This document shows, in pieces, positions 49,201-61,695 of a stretch of 64,000 nucleotides of DNA. The position numbers were made by a program, and so were the translations under genes. This DNA is from Neelides folsomi. Taxonomy: Eukaryota > Arthropoda > Collembola > Neelipleona > Neelidae. Position 1 is the stretch's first letter; the number at the start of each line of letters is the position of its first letter. The notes under the pieces are model-generated. The model was not told where the DNA came from. It ran no database searches and saw only the letters and a program-made list of their open reading frames with translations. The stretch covers positions 80,295 to 144,294 of the forward strand of contig JAQGBZ010000153.1 in the NCBI GenBank assembly GCA_034687125.1, given 5' to 3'.

Positions 49201-52200
49201 GCCGTTCCTTTAATACACTTTTACTCTTCCTCAATCTATTCTTCATAAATTCACAATAGCATGGAGAGGTTTGAGCGTGGGGAAAATATCTTCAATATGA
49301 ATTCCGAACGAGGTGGTTTGAGAACGTCGATAAGTAGGTAATAGGGATGTGGGAAAATTATTGGCCTCAAGCAATGTATTTTCGATGAGAAATTTAATAT
49401 GTAAATCTGCCTATCAATAAGAAATATGAGACAGATAATATTTTCCCTTTCTTATTTTCTCTTTTATCAATCTCAAATAGACCTACATATTTTAAATTTA
49501 GTTTCTTACATATTGTATATCCATCTTATGTCTATTATATTTCTGACTTCTATATGAATTTAATAAGATATTCTTTTGCATATTTTACTATTCTTGATTC
49601 TTTTGCATCATTTTATTGATTCATGCTTATAACATAACCCATCTTTATATGAATAAATTATATTTATTCTGAATTTTGTTATACAATTGGTTTTACTTTT
49701 CAGCTTTATAATAGTTCAGCTGCGATATTATTTAAAATATGTGATATTCAATATTCAAACGTGTAATTTAGGCATTTGCTGTTTACTAATAATATTTATT
49801 AATTTTTAAAAATTTCGAGTAGATGGGAATATGAATAATATATGAATTTATATTTAACAATGTAGGTATTTGAATTTCATTAAATATGATGAGATTTAGA
49901 ATAAATTCTATAAGGCGTTTATCATTATGGTTATTACTCCTTTTTATTCCATCCTGAAGCAAAATGAATTTTCTATGCTGACTTTAGCAGGAACTTATTT
50001 TACGATATGTTCAAATGAAAAATCTACCATCTCACATATCAAAGAGCATTATTGCCGATTTAATGATATGGCCTATAGGCAATGGTTATGAGGTTTTGGC
50101 GCTGTGAGATAATTCAAAAGTGGCTATCGAGTTATTGAACGATTTAACTCCTTGAACCACATAATAATTTTCCTTATGAAACTTACATAATCACTTTACA
50201 ATAACTTTACTGTAATATTATTTTGATTACGATAACTGATCAATATTTTATTTAGTGAAAGTGTAATTTACAATTCTATCATTTAAATTTGCAATAACTG
50301 ATTATTACTGTCCTGTTATTATTTCAAAATTAATGCAAGAGATAAAGGAAGTAAATTCGCAATCTATCGATTAGTTAGTTAAAATACTTACAATTGGCAT
50401 TACCATTTATTGATAGCAATATCGGATTATTTTAGTTTGTAGGATCTTTATAATTCTAGCTAATTAAGTACTTATATCATATGAATGAAATTAGGGATGA
50501 AATCCGACTATTGAAAATAAAACGCGTTCACCATACGGCTTCTGTTTCTCGCAAATTCCCGTTTCACATTCAGCTTCAGCTCTCCTTCATTATGCAACTT
50601 TCTCCATTAAGATGTGTACAATTCATTTGAAGAAAATTAACTTTCTTGTTAATCTCTTACAAACATTTAGATAATATAGAATTACTTAGGTATATTTATA
50701 TAGATTGCTATTTTTCGATTTTATGTAATATTGAAATAATTACTTAAGCCTTCTTAAGCCACTATTTGAACTTGAAATGAATTGACTTATTGGGAAGCTT
50801 GGCTTTTAATTATTATACTCGCATGCACGTTATATAATATATGGAATCGATTCGTTCTCTTTCGCTTTGTTAAAAAAGTCATTAATGGAACATCTCGATA
50901 ATGTTTAATATTTATAAACCCTCATAACCATTAATTATTATTAGAAGCTTAATCAAAGATATTTTAAGTCTTTATTTAATGAGTTAAAACCATTTATTGA
51001 AATATGTATGATTATATAATCCGAGTAATTTCAATTAATAATCCTGAATGAATATTCCTCCATCATTGTCCCCAAGTACAAGTTCCAACTGTGAGAGAAG
51101 GTGAAAGGAAATGGGGCTAATTAAATCCGTAAATCACAAAAGGTTAGAAGATAAAAGGTTGAAGGGAGCGGGGCTTAAGAAAACTAACTTACTTCTCCCA
51201 GAGTTTGATATTCTCTTATCCTCAATCCTCTGTGGGTTCTACGTATTAAACTGGTTGCCCTCATGACTCACGAAGAGCATCGAGATCTCAGGTCTCATCT
51301 CTTCAACCCAAAATCCATCCCAGCACGAAAACCTACATATGTTCTGTTCAAACAGAAAATGTTGAGATTGAAAAAGTGAACTTTGTTAGAAAGTGTTGCA
51401 GGAAGGATTCTAATATATCTACATTGCAATGGTATTATATTAATAGTGAGGAATATTCGGAGCATGGGATTGAGATTCTCCAACATTGTGCTAATATAAT
51501 ATAAGGAACTTACAAGCAAGACGATGAGAGAGCTATCAGTGATAAATGGACCGCCTTGACAGAAAGGTACACACACAGAGGGGAAATAATGATGAGGTGG
51601 CTGGCTGAAATAGATAAATTGTATGCATGCAGATTCACACCAAACTTATGCCAAACACCCATTTACAATGCATTTACAAACAAAGTGCTTCAATTCGCTT
51701 TTATTTAACTTTGGTTTAAAATTCGTTCAGAATATTTTATTTTACTTGATATTTGAGATTACATTATTGGCAGTTTATAGATTTTACTAATTTTCATCAT
51801 CATAATGGCAAAATTCAATAAATTGTTAATTGCATTTAATAATTAAGATAATTGAGTTTTTGAGTTAATTCCAATTAAATAGTTTGTTATCGACCTATTT
51901 GAATCCAACATAAAAATGTAATTCTCCCAACTTTTGAAAAGGATAAAAATATTTTCATGAACAAAAATAAGCCATTTTTGGGTGTTTTTTTTTACATTTT
52001 CACATTCATATGAAAATTATTCATTCTAGGGCCATAATCTTTATTAGCAAGTTTATTTTTTCTGAAATCGCCAATATCAATTGACCTTAAAATGATTTTT
52101 AATTCTAAATCTTCCTACTTTTGAAAGAGTTGATGAAGTATAAAGATTAAAAAACAGCAATTAATTGACCATCTTTAATTTAGTAGAGGATGATAAACTT

Positions 52201-53900
52201 TGCGACTTATCGACATATCGTTCAAAAGTCCAATATATTTTCTTTATTTAATTTTTAACTTTTTAAATTTTTTAATTCAGATTCGAACTCCATTTGTATT
52301 TTATTTATTTAAAATCTTAAAATTGTTGTTTTATAACAAGATGAGTTAAATCCCAATCCTTTGTACATTATACGCATTACTTCATAACTTCATATAAGTA
52401 AAATGATTCCCATTGTAATGTGAGTGGAATTTTAATCTCTCGACTTCATTTCTCGGAGTCGGAGTTTCCCCGTGTTGAGCTGCATGAAGGAATCTTGGGG
52501 AATTCTTCAGGTTCTTGTGAGCTATTTATTGGGTGTGCCAATCACTTGGGCATTATTGAACTTCCCCCATTCTTCCTCTCCTTCATTTCGAGAACGGTGT
52601 GCAGAGGGGTTTGAGGAAAAATCAATCACTGCCCCCACCGACGACACTTCCTTCGGTGGATGAATAGCCGGTCTTTGGTTAAGATAAATCTTCAATCACG
52701 GGAGATAGTCGTCGTCCTCGTTGGGAGACAAAGTAGGTGGACCAAGGAATCTTCTTATATTCTACTAGATAGGTCGGCTTAACTATTAAATTGCGGATCT
52801 TGGTCTATGAGGAAGTCTGAGATGCTCCTGAGCCTCCAAAATTGGTTCAAGTTGGGTCGAGCTCGGATTTTGGATGAAAGATGAAAGAAGGAGGAGAGAT
52901 ATGGAAGGAATATAGAAATATAAATGGAATGGTTAGAAGGTTAAGGATTACGTCTATCCTGTTTGTTCCCCCGTCATCAACAACGTTTCTGTTTGGAGTC
53001 TAAAGAGAAAATCCTTGAGGTTTAACCAGGGAGCACCTCAAGAGGCGGATGAAATAGATAGATTTCCTCACGACGACTTTTCATTTATACTTCCCTGTCC
53101 TTACCTCTGTCCAAAATCGGCAAAATGAGAAAAGAAGGATTGGCTAAATCTTTTCAAAAAGACCTGCCACTTTAAGTCGCTGGACCAACAACTGCTGAGT
53201 TTTCAATAGAACTCAAATAAGACTATTTGTTTGACTTTGATTCTGAAAAAGGTTCACCAATACTCTTCCTCTCTTTTAATATAATATTATATAAAGAGAA
53301 ATTGTATGAAAGAATTTTCATTGCACTCTTTTCTTTCTTAAAGAATTTAAGGACTTAAGGCCGTCTCTCACTTACTTCCAAATCGAACCTCGAGAACGGG
53401 AAAATCTGAAGAATGTGAAGGAGTTCATCGAAAAGCTGAAAAATAAACCCAACTGGACTTACTGGACTTTCGGATTTTCAACATGAGTGTTTATTATTTT
53501 ACTTTCATTTCTTCACTTTCAAACTTTCCTCAACTTTTATTATTAATTCTCTTAAAAATTGAAAAAAATCTCTAACACTTGGCAAGAGCTTGGAGCAGAA
53601 AATAAATCATACAAATATTTGCACTTTAAATAGTTGAAAACCTCATTTCACTTTTAAGCTGTTGAGCTTTCATCATTAACAACTGCAAAAGTTCTTTATA
53701 ATTAATGTGCACAACATATCAAATCCATAACGTAAAGAAGCGAGTAAAATATACTATTTTATTGTTTAGCTAAAATAATAAATAGTGAGTTAAGCGAATC
53801 TAATTACTCATATTATGAAGTATGCAATATCTCAATTTTAATAATTTATTTTTTAACTATTTTATAGTTGAACTATAAATGATTATATAACATATAATAT

Positions 53901-54242
53901 ACAGGATAAACAGGATACATGATAAAGCCACACCAGGACCAACCTCACCGTCCTGATTCCTCCATTACCTCCAACTCCCCACCAGTCTAAGCCGAACCAC
54001 CATTTCCTTCACTCCTGTCCATGGGACAGCTCTTACAAATATAATTAACTTTATTCACAATTATCACTAATTGCTTATTATTTACCGATACAATAAATAC
54101 AAGTTATTATTGTATCTCTCCTTCTCATCTTATTCATTGAGCAGGAGAAACTCATACTATTTTGTCAGGTTAGGTAAGGTTTCCGGACCCGAGCTGCGGC
54201 ATCAGTAATCTGTCGACCTCACCTTTGACCCTGCCACTATAT
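53901..54242 (-). repeat. SINE-like interspersed repeat, copy 2 (inverted relative to copy 1)
   Basis: Minus-strand copy of the 39988-40276 repeat. The head (near 54240 going down) reads AGTGGCAGGGTCAAAGGT and the tail ends in short direct repeats TATCATG, TATCCTG, TATCCTG, a tail style common in SINEs. Overall similarity to copy 1 is high at both ends, with a diverged, longer AT-rich centre. Clear target-site duplications were not found. Confidence 0.7.
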
Positions 54243-55869
54243 GACATTGGAATGATTTTGAGTTTGACCATCTGAGACGGCTGATGAGGATTTCAATGGC
54301 TTTCTCCTAACCCCAATGACCTTTTTTGGAGGCATTGCAGAACTAAATAAATTGAGAAAAATGGAAAAAAATTACTTTATGGTTACAATATAACTTGTTA
54401 GCTTTAAGCTGCAACCTGCCAAAGATATATGAATATGAGTTTAAAGAAAAGCCAGGTTGGAAAAAGATAAAAACAGGATAATTATTGAAAATTAGATCCT
54501 GATTAAAAATGTCTATATTTACCTCCATAAATAAAAAAATTTCATTTATTCAAAAATCTTATCGCTGTAAAATTTCCATTAAAGTTGGCTCTAAACGCAT
54601 TTCGCAAATTATTTCTTATCTTCGATCCATTTTCATTTGAAAGATTCCTTGGGCAAATATTAATACTAATTCTAAATAATTTAGTTACGTACATTTCATA
54701 GACTCGCTGCATTAAATGATTTTCTTATTGAAGTTTTCTTATCCGTACATACCTTAATTTCCATTGAATCGAGAAGGCTCATTTGAGTCTAATAATGATA
54801 GTAAATAACATTGGGTGTCTTTTAAATTCTCTTTATTTCATTTGCTGACTTGGGAAGTTCAAAGATCACAATAAAGAGCATTATTGTAGCAGCGTAATTA
54901 TTATCATGTAGGAATGAGGGTAAACAGGTAAACATAGAATAATTATAATAAAGTATAATATAGTATATATCTTATACTCTTAATGTTAGTACGTAAGTTG
55001 TTTAAACTATTGTAAAGTTTAACTGTGAGTTTTTAAGTTATTTTAAGCTTCTTAACTTTCCGTTCAATGTACTATACAATTTTTAACGGTCGTCCAACCT
55101 CTGACAAAAATTTTTATAAGGTAAGAAGGAAATAAGTTTTAAATAAGAAAGCAGGGCAAAGTTTATCCCTTCGACTTGGTTGAGGAAGAGGAAGTCGTAA
55201 AAGATTATTTCAACCGTAGCTTGTAGTCTCAACATGTTGAAAAATTAGTGTGAGGGTTTTGGTGCGGAGAACGGAGGCGAAACTCGGGGGCTCCGGCATT
55301 TGCCCTAATGGGCCTAATGAAGAGAGAGTGATTAAACTATGGAATATCTTCAATTACTTACAAGTCATAAATAAAAGGGGGGATGAAAGTTGCATGAAAA
55401 TGAAATGTTTATGTTCCTCCTGGCCATTTTTTATTAAGGCCAATCTCCCTATTAGCAACTCCATACCCTTCTTTGAAAGGAAGGGAATTAAAAGAGAAAC
55501 TCCGAAAAAGAGGGTAAATACAAATACCAAAAGTATCATACAAATACACACAGATACATAGGAAAATACATATAAATGAGATATATCAGTATTTATGCAA
55601 ATACAAAGTATAAGTTGAGGGGAAGGTGAAAGCTTACATTTTTGTATGTCCATACAACTTACATTCGTACTTATTATTAGGTACTTATTAATGCCGTTGT
55701 ATGTTCTTTCAACTTTATGGACTTTTTCCTCCCTAATCATCCCCATCTTTAATTTCCTGGCTGACTTTTCCGACTCTCTTCTCCATCATCATTATCATCA
55801 TTATCCCATTCCACTTTAGAATTTTGAGAGGAGACTCGCAATTCCCTTACTGTCTCGGGGCCACGAGTT

Positions 55870-55882
55870 CCCCCCCCCCCCC
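55870..55882. repeat. Poly-C run of 13
   Basis: Thirteen consecutive C in otherwise AT-rich intergenic DNA; likely polymorphic and prone to sequencing error. Confidence 0.8.
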
Positions 55883-58800
55883 ACATACATTTTTGAAGAA
55901 GGATCTCTTGTATAGTTACATAATAGGATTCTCTTATGCCTCTTATGAAGGAATCTACCCAGAGGAAAAGACTTATTATTATGATGCTACCAACAAGGTC
56001 TCCAAACTGAATGAGATCTTTTTATTGCCTATCTTCGTCAAATGAAATGCAAAAATAGGCAGCAAAGTTTTCATTCTTATTTTAGAATGAATATAAAATT
56101 GCATTCTTTATTCCGTTCTTTATCTCTTTCTTTAATTATCAAGAAATCTACAAAGTTCATAATGATATTTTTATTGGTTGTCTCGCCTTTTGTATTTCTA
56201 TTATTTTTCTCTCATTGCATTACACGATTCTCATTAGTACAATTTTTTTAATATTGTAATAATTGAACTTTTTAATATTTAAAAAATTCATATTGATAAA
56301 AATTCATGCCTTGTAAATAAATATTTGCTATAAACAAATTAACGCATAAAAGAATTTTATTTTCTCTTAAATTTGTTTTATTCCAAAAGCATTTTTTCCA
56401 TATGAGATGTGACAATATTTAAAAGGTTATGAGTCTTAATTTGAAAAATTCTAATTTAAAAGTCAGGAAGCATACATACTTCATTATTACATTTCCATCT
56501 CTTGTCAAAAATCAAATTAAATGAGAAAGTGGAGAAATAAAGTTTTTTCCAATTCCTCCTTCGATGAAGAGGAAGTGAAGCCAAAAAGATGAATGAATTT
56601 TGATCTCCGAGAGGGAAAGCGAGCGGAAAGGAATTTCTTACTAGAAGACTGAATAATTTTTTTCTCATTTTCATCTTCCAACTTTTCTTGAAGTCTTGTA
56701 ATAGCCTTAAAATTCCTTTCTAAATATATTATGTAAAGTATATCATTAAATATACCATACCATACCATATGTGGTACATTCCTATACTTGTACATTATAG
56801 GCTCATTTAAGCGAAAGACAGGTTAAGAGTTGCAGCATTCTGTAATTTCCAGTAAATCAGTTTCAGGTCTCAGATCTCAATTCCATGCTCATTCTATAAG
56901 TCACTCCGAGATTTTTTAAGAATATTTTATAGAGTTTGTACAACGAAATCTCCCAATGGATAGATGTTGATATTATGTAAATATTACAGCAGAGTAATGT
57001 GCTTATTCTCTATCATGAACTAACAATATTATTCAAAAAGGAATTTTGGCTCAAAATAAAGGTCGAGTAAATGAAAACAAATATTTTTCTGATGTGGGGG
57101 AGAGATAGGGAGAGACTGAGAGTTTTATAAAAATGCACCCTGGCTTATTAAATTGAATGAAAATCCCATTCTTTGAGTCAAAAACATTCTTTGAGAAAAT
57201 GATTGGATTCTCATCTTATTTCCTCTCCTAGTGAAGAAAAAGGTTGTTCGATTGAATATGAGATTACAAATATTCCATCCTTATTTCACCACACCTTGAA
57301 ATAACAAATATATTCCAGAGCGAGAGTTATTCAATATTCTAATGGTTATGTTAACAAACCGTCATATACCAATATGTATATTACAGATATTCTATTTAAT
57401 GTAAGCGTATAATATATATTAGATAACCAAATATAACATAGTTAATCATATTAGTAAACTTGCTAAAATCCATTACATATGCACAATGTCTCCTCAACCG
57501 CAAAACATTTGAAAATTGGGTAGGATTGACATTATTTGGGTTTTAAGGTTCGAAGCAAGTGAGCTTCGATGAGCACAAGCTTGTTTCGTCTTATACAAAG
57601 GAATCAAAGGATTGAAAGGGGAAAGATAGATCGAGTTTGGGGAAGAATGTTAATAAGCCTCGGTGTGTAAATAGGGAAAATACTTTATCATGTTGAGGAC
57701 TTTTGATCTATGAGTTCCGTGGTTGACTTGAGGATCACATCATTTCATAACTACCAATATACGAGTACAAAATCCTTATTAAAACTTATTAGCTTTACAT
57801 AGGTTTATACTCATATTAATAATGTGAACCGGATTTTATCAAACTCATCATCTTTCCATATCTCTTCATTTTTATAATGACAGAAAAATCGTCGAATAAA
57901 TAATATATAAATAAGACTCAAAAGAATGAAAGCTCAAACATTTTACAGTTTCGTCTCATCATCACTATTTTTTAATATGGTTGTATTGTTGTATCTTATC
58001 CTATACGATTGCTGCGAGATAATTGAAAAAGGGTTGGGGTTGACTGGGACGATTTAACCTCAATTTTCTTTGTCAAATTCTTATAATAAGAGTCGGTGTT
58101 CCTTGAAGCAGTTTCATAATATAAGTTCCCCTTTTTAATTCCTCCGATGGGGAGAGGGAGAACAAAAGGTTTTGGGGAAATTAGCTTGCCAGGCCACCCC
58201 TTTCAGCTCTAATTAAATAGACATCTCTCCACCCTATGACAACTCTACTTTGACTACCATGAATGAAAGACTTGAGAGACTCGTTGAAAGAATTTTGTCC
58301 CTCTTTATCCCTTCCATGCGATTACATGTTTAAACTTAAAGATTCATAAAACTTCCCCCAATTTGCCAATTTCATCCGGAGGGCATAATTTGGGGGAGAT
58401 TTTTAAAAATAAAGTATCATATGAATATTATATAGGTAAATATGCAAATGTATATAAGGTATACTTCACTTATAGTATAAGTTTTCAAAAGACAAAATTT
58501 ATTAAATTCTGATAAGCTAGTTTAATGAAATCGGCAACGTTATCCATATTGAATATTCATTCCAGTCGAAGAATTAATGAGAATTGACAAGAATTTGAAA
58601 TAAATAAGCAAATATGAACGATAGTGATTTTTTTTATTTTCTCAACTTAATTTGACAAATGCGAAGGTAAATTGACAAATTATTTGAACTACATTTGATA
58701 TAATATGATAGTATTTAGTAAGTAAATGCAAAAATTCTATAAACGATCTCGCTCATCGGAAACAACTACTTTAAAACATTGATACATAGCTATATTGTAG

Positions 58801-59025
58801 AATAATATATTTGTATACTTTATATAAATGCTAACATCGCTAACTTTAAATTTTATTTAACAATGATGGCGTTTGATTTACTGAATTCATTTAAAGCTAA
58901 ATTATTGATGCTTACTATTTGAAATCTTTTTGGGGACTTCATTTCACAACGATTTGAAATCATGGGATCATATAGTAAGTAGGTAGGACATGTCCAACGC
59001 TTTAGCCACTTATTAAAGAACTACA

Positions 59026-59031
59026 TTTATT
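59026..59031 (-). terminator. Polyadenylation signal AATAAA of the C6orf136-like gene
   Basis: AATAAA on the minus strand begins five bases after the TGA stop, so the 3' UTR is probably very short. No other AATAAA is nearer. Confidence 0.65.
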
Positions 59032-59036
59032 GTATT

Positions 59037-59213
59037 TCAAGGCATCGTGCCCATTCCAAGTGAGTATGAATCTGTAAACTGAGCTTTCATCAACAAGTTC
59101 AGTAAGCTTTCTTCGTCAAATTGTTGAGGGAAAAGGGCGATTAACGCTGCAATCTTTGCAAACAATGGGATTTTGTTCTTATTGTCCAGTTCGGGATCTC
59201 TGTTTTCAATCAC
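59037..59213 (-). CDS. C6orf136: C6orf136-like exon 6 with stop codon
   Basis: Acceptor AAAATAG; 58 codons plus TGA. Encodes VIENRDPELDNKNKIPLFAK, IAALIALFPQQF and DEESLLNLLMKAQF. The C-terminal tail after the conserved VDK is mostly helical-looking and ends GMGTMP. AATAAA follows almost immediately. Confidence 0.88.
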   Translation of the reverse strand: MIENRDPELDNKNKIPLFAKIAALIALFPQQFDEESLLNLLMKAQFTDSYSLGMGTMP

Positions 59214-60655
59214 CTATTTTAGAATTATAAAAATTAAAGCTGATTAACATATTTCATAAATATAATATTAATAATTACATAGAATAGATTGGCTAGGTAT
59301 AAATGATAATAAATGTGTTTAAAGTATAAAAATTAATTACTTTATCGACTGTGACTTGAAATATTTTCCCTTCATTGTTTACATCAAAATGAGCAACACC
59401 GTCGTACCAAATTTCACGAGAGTTTTTGATTTCTTCGTATTTCCACAATTTATATTTCCAGAATTTGAACATCACCTAATGTCAAATTAAATTTCATTTA
59501 TGATAAATATATCTAGTTGATATTTTAATAAATGTAAAGATTGACAAAAACGCTTAAATTAAACATAAACAGTAACCCACCCGCAATCCAGAAATTCCTT
59601 TGATTTGCCATCTTATGGACACTCTTCCCTCGTCTGGAAACATGCTCATATTCAAAATGTTAAACGAAACGTATGCGTATTTTAAATGACCGACAACGCG
59701 AAGAAGAGCAACTTGCCCAATGTATTTTACAAGACCCCTATGCGGAGTAAAAAAACAAAATTAGTAATTTCCAAATTAATATAATACGAGTAATTCTCGT
59801 ATTATAAGAACAAAAAAGAACAAAAACATAGTAAAACATTCCAAAATGTGTAATTCATCTCCCTACTTGTAAATTTTCTTTCTGATATTGTCATAAAGAA
59901 CCACATCCAGGTGAAACAATCTGTAATCCTGAGGTTTAACAAACAACATTGGAAGCTGAAAAGGATTAATAAATAAAAAATTAATTTCACTTCGATTTTC
60001 GACTATAATATTATAGATTTAAATCAAAAATATTTACTGGAACTTACGTTCGCTTTTAATGTGTCATGCACAATTTGAATCTGTTCTGGAGTAGGTCTAT
60101 CAGACAAAGGTGGCTTCTCGTTCGATGTTCTATTTTCGCAAGGTACTTCAGTGGTATCAATTTTCGGTGTAGGGGGTGAATATGACAGCAAATTTTCGTG
60201 GTTTGTTAATAAGAGCATCTAAAATATAAAACTTTTATATAATACTCAATTTTCCTAATTCCTATACTGGATTAATTCTGATTAATTACCAATTAACCAA
60301 AAGAAAATGCTTTGATGTACATAAATATTTCTTCTTTTTACCAATATAAATCAAAATAAATTATTAGACTTGATAAATTAATGAATACAATTTAGATTCT
60401 TACGTTATGGTGAAGAGCGATTACATTTTGAAGACTAGTTGTCCTCTCATAGGCTATTTTTGACTTTACATAATTCAGACTCATGAGCGAATTTTTATTA
60501 ATTTCTAAACATTCCAGAGCATAAGATTTTCTCTTCTTGTACGCCGGTAAAGCCGAAATTACTGCTGGATAAGAGGGATTCCCGCATTCTAAAGATTTCC
60601 CGAATAAACTCGTAGCGCTCACCCTGGAGGGTACCGATCTCAGGCACTGGGCCAT
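59037..60655 (-). CDS. C6orf136: C6orf136-like protein (DUF2358 family), complete six-exon gene
   Basis: Exons 60655-60404, 60218-60048, 59955-59867, 59737-59581, 59475-59341 and 59213-59037 join in frame to 981 bp, encoding 326 residues; human C6orf136 has about the same length. The N-terminal third is basic and Ser-rich and could be a targeting region. Residues about 130-268 form the conserved domain, with HDTLKANLPMLF, DVVLYDNIRKK, VALLRVVGHLKYAYV, RVSIRWQIKGISGLR, MFKFWKYKLWKYEEI, WYDGVAHFDV and VTVDK. The matching human motifs are LWHLEEM, WYDGFSTF and HVVDK. The molecular role of this family is not established. The start ATG is the first in a frame that fits the acceptor at 60667; a non-coding 5' exon probably precedes it. 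Confidence 0.9.
59341..59475 (-). CDS. C6orf136: C6orf136-like exon 5
   Basis: Acceptor CTAATGT-side ATTAG, donor AAA|GTAATT; 45 codons, phase 0. Encodes VMFKFWKYKLWKYEEIKN, EIWYDGVAHFDVNNEGKIF and QVTVDK. This is the most conserved block of the family (F-W-x-Y-x-L-W...W-Y-D-G...V-D-K) and the main basis for naming the gene. Confidence 0.94.
59581..59737 (-). CDS. C6orf136: C6orf136-like exon 4
   Basis: Acceptor CCGCATAG, donor CGG|GTGGGT. Encodes GLVKYIGQVALLRVVGHLKY, NMSMFPDEGRVSIRWQI and KGISGLR. The repeated hydrophobic strands and the R-W-x-I-x-G motif resemble the NTF2-like fold proposed for DUF2358; the fold is inference. Confidence 0.92.
59781..59805. repeat. Short inverted repeat in a C6orf136-like intron
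   Basis: ATAATACGAG, a five-base spacer and CTCGTATTAT form a perfect 10-base stem in the short intron between exons 3 and 4. Confidence 0.6.
59867..59955 (-). CDS. C6orf136: C6orf136-like exon 3
   Basis: Acceptor CCTTTTCAG, donor ACAA|GTAGGG. Encodes LPMLFVKPQDYRLFHLDV then VLYDNIRKKIY, with the last codon completed to Lys by exon 4. The aromatic Y-x-L-F followed by an acidic D-N-I matches the beginning of the human conserved region (F-E-D-N-I). Confidence 0.9.
60048..60218 (-). CDS. C6orf136: C6orf136-like exon 2
   Basis: Acceptor TATATTTTAG, donor AAC|GTAAGT; 57 codons, phase 0 at both ends. It encodes a Pro/Thr-rich linker (SYSPPTPKIDTTEV, RPTPEQIQIV) and then HDTLKAN, the start of the conserved DUF2358 domain, which continues as LPMLF in exon 3. 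Confidence 0.88.
60404..60655 (-). CDS. C6orf136: C6orf136-like exon 1
   Basis: Starts with ATG at 60655 (context CGAAGATGG) and ends AAC|GTAAGA, 84 codons, phase 0. It begins MAQCLRSVPSRVSATSLFGK: no acidic residue in the first 20 and several Arg/Lys and Ser, compatible with a mitochondrial presequence, though this is inference. Later part includes KKRKSYALECLEINKNSLMS. This region is not conserved with the human protein as far as I can tell. Confidence 0.85.
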
Positions 60656-60756
60656 CTTCGATTATTCTAAATAAAAATCCCAATTATTAGTCTTAAATCT
60701 AAAATGCTGTATAAAATAAATAAAACGAGTTACACAATTTTTCAAAATGTTCATAC

Positions 60757-60800
60757 CTGCTCGAACTTTGACCAATTTCTATTATTCCAGGTTACGCTCC
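60757..60800 (-). other. Possible non-coding 5' exon of the C6orf136-like gene
   Basis: The minus strand reads TTCGAGCAG|GTATGAAC, a good donor, about 90 bases upstream of the acceptor TTTATTTAG|AATAATCGAAG that sits just before the start codon. Splicing would leave an 11-base leader (60656-60666) ahead of the ATG on the coding exon. The upstream limit of this exon is unknown. Confidence 0.35.
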
Positions 60801-61695
60801 AAAGGATTATCAAAACTCATTAAAACTAAGATCACCTAATATTAAAATGCAATATTTCTTAATTTAATTAATCTTTTTAATTAAATTTTTAAAACAATTG
60901 AAATAGGAATCGGAATGAAAGAATTTCTTGGCAAATTCATGCGCGACATGTTTTAAGAAAAGCTCTAAGAATTCCACTATTTAGTGTTTGATTTGAATAC
61001 ATTATCAAAATTCCCCACCGTTTTCATTCCCTTCTTTTCCTTATTCTTTCACTTTCTTGGTAACAGATTACACTCACGACGCTCTTCTTGACTTTCTCCT
61101 CCAAAGAATACGTAGCGAAGCCGAAGAGTTTTTAAGGTCAGAAGGTCAGAACTAAGAAGTTTTCCATGATTATTATGATGCTAGCATGTTTATATTACAA
61201 TGTTTAACTAATTATTATTATTGTTTGCAAAATTACCAAATAGCATGTCAAATAAATTATCAAAATCGATGAGTTTTTTTGGCTTTTATTTTTTTCCATT
61301 CGATGAACATGATTATCGGAACATTGTCACAAGTTTTCAACTTTATAACAAGCAGAGTAAATTGTTGAGATCCAATAAGAATAAATAAGAATATAATATA
61401 TGTATGTAAAAACTACAAATTGTTATTAAATCTAGACATTTAAAATACACCATATTTAGTTATTTAGACCTTAATTAAATAATAAATACAGTAATTGTAT
61501 ATCTTAGAAAATGCATGGAAGAAGGCCGTCTAAAAATTTGATAGCCTTAATTTGGAGATCCTTAATTTGGACATATGAGACTCACATCCCGACTACCTGC
61601 ATTGTCCCAAGTAATTAAGTATTAATAAAATTCTCATAGACAAAGGAAGAAGATTCAAGATTTAGACATTGTAATTAAGTCAAACAAAGAGCTCC
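60801..61695. other. Intergenic spacer between the C6orf136-like gene and the acidic-protein gene
   Basis: AT-rich sequence between the two minus-strand genes. It should contain the promoter of the C6orf136-like gene and the 3' UTR of the acidic-protein gene. No further ORF, RNA gene or repeat was recognised. Confidence 0.5.

Larger units (their letters stand above)
34857..59025. other. Gene-poor interval, 24 kb
   Basis: No protein family was recognised on either strand. The interval has AT-rich stretches with many TACATA/TATGTA runs, GC-richer islands (about 36100-36560, 40830-41500, 45870-46740, 47990-48300, 48780-49150, 52430-53200), two SINE-like copies, a 13-base poly-C run and one exon-like segment near 53.4 kb. 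The DDR promoter and 5' UTR should begin at its left edge. Confidence 0.55.

Noticed and set aside
51506..51560. Minus-strand segment ending at a strong GTAAGT donor, tested as DDR first exon
   Set aside because: In the phase required by the next exon, a TAG stop interrupts the frame a few codons before the donor.
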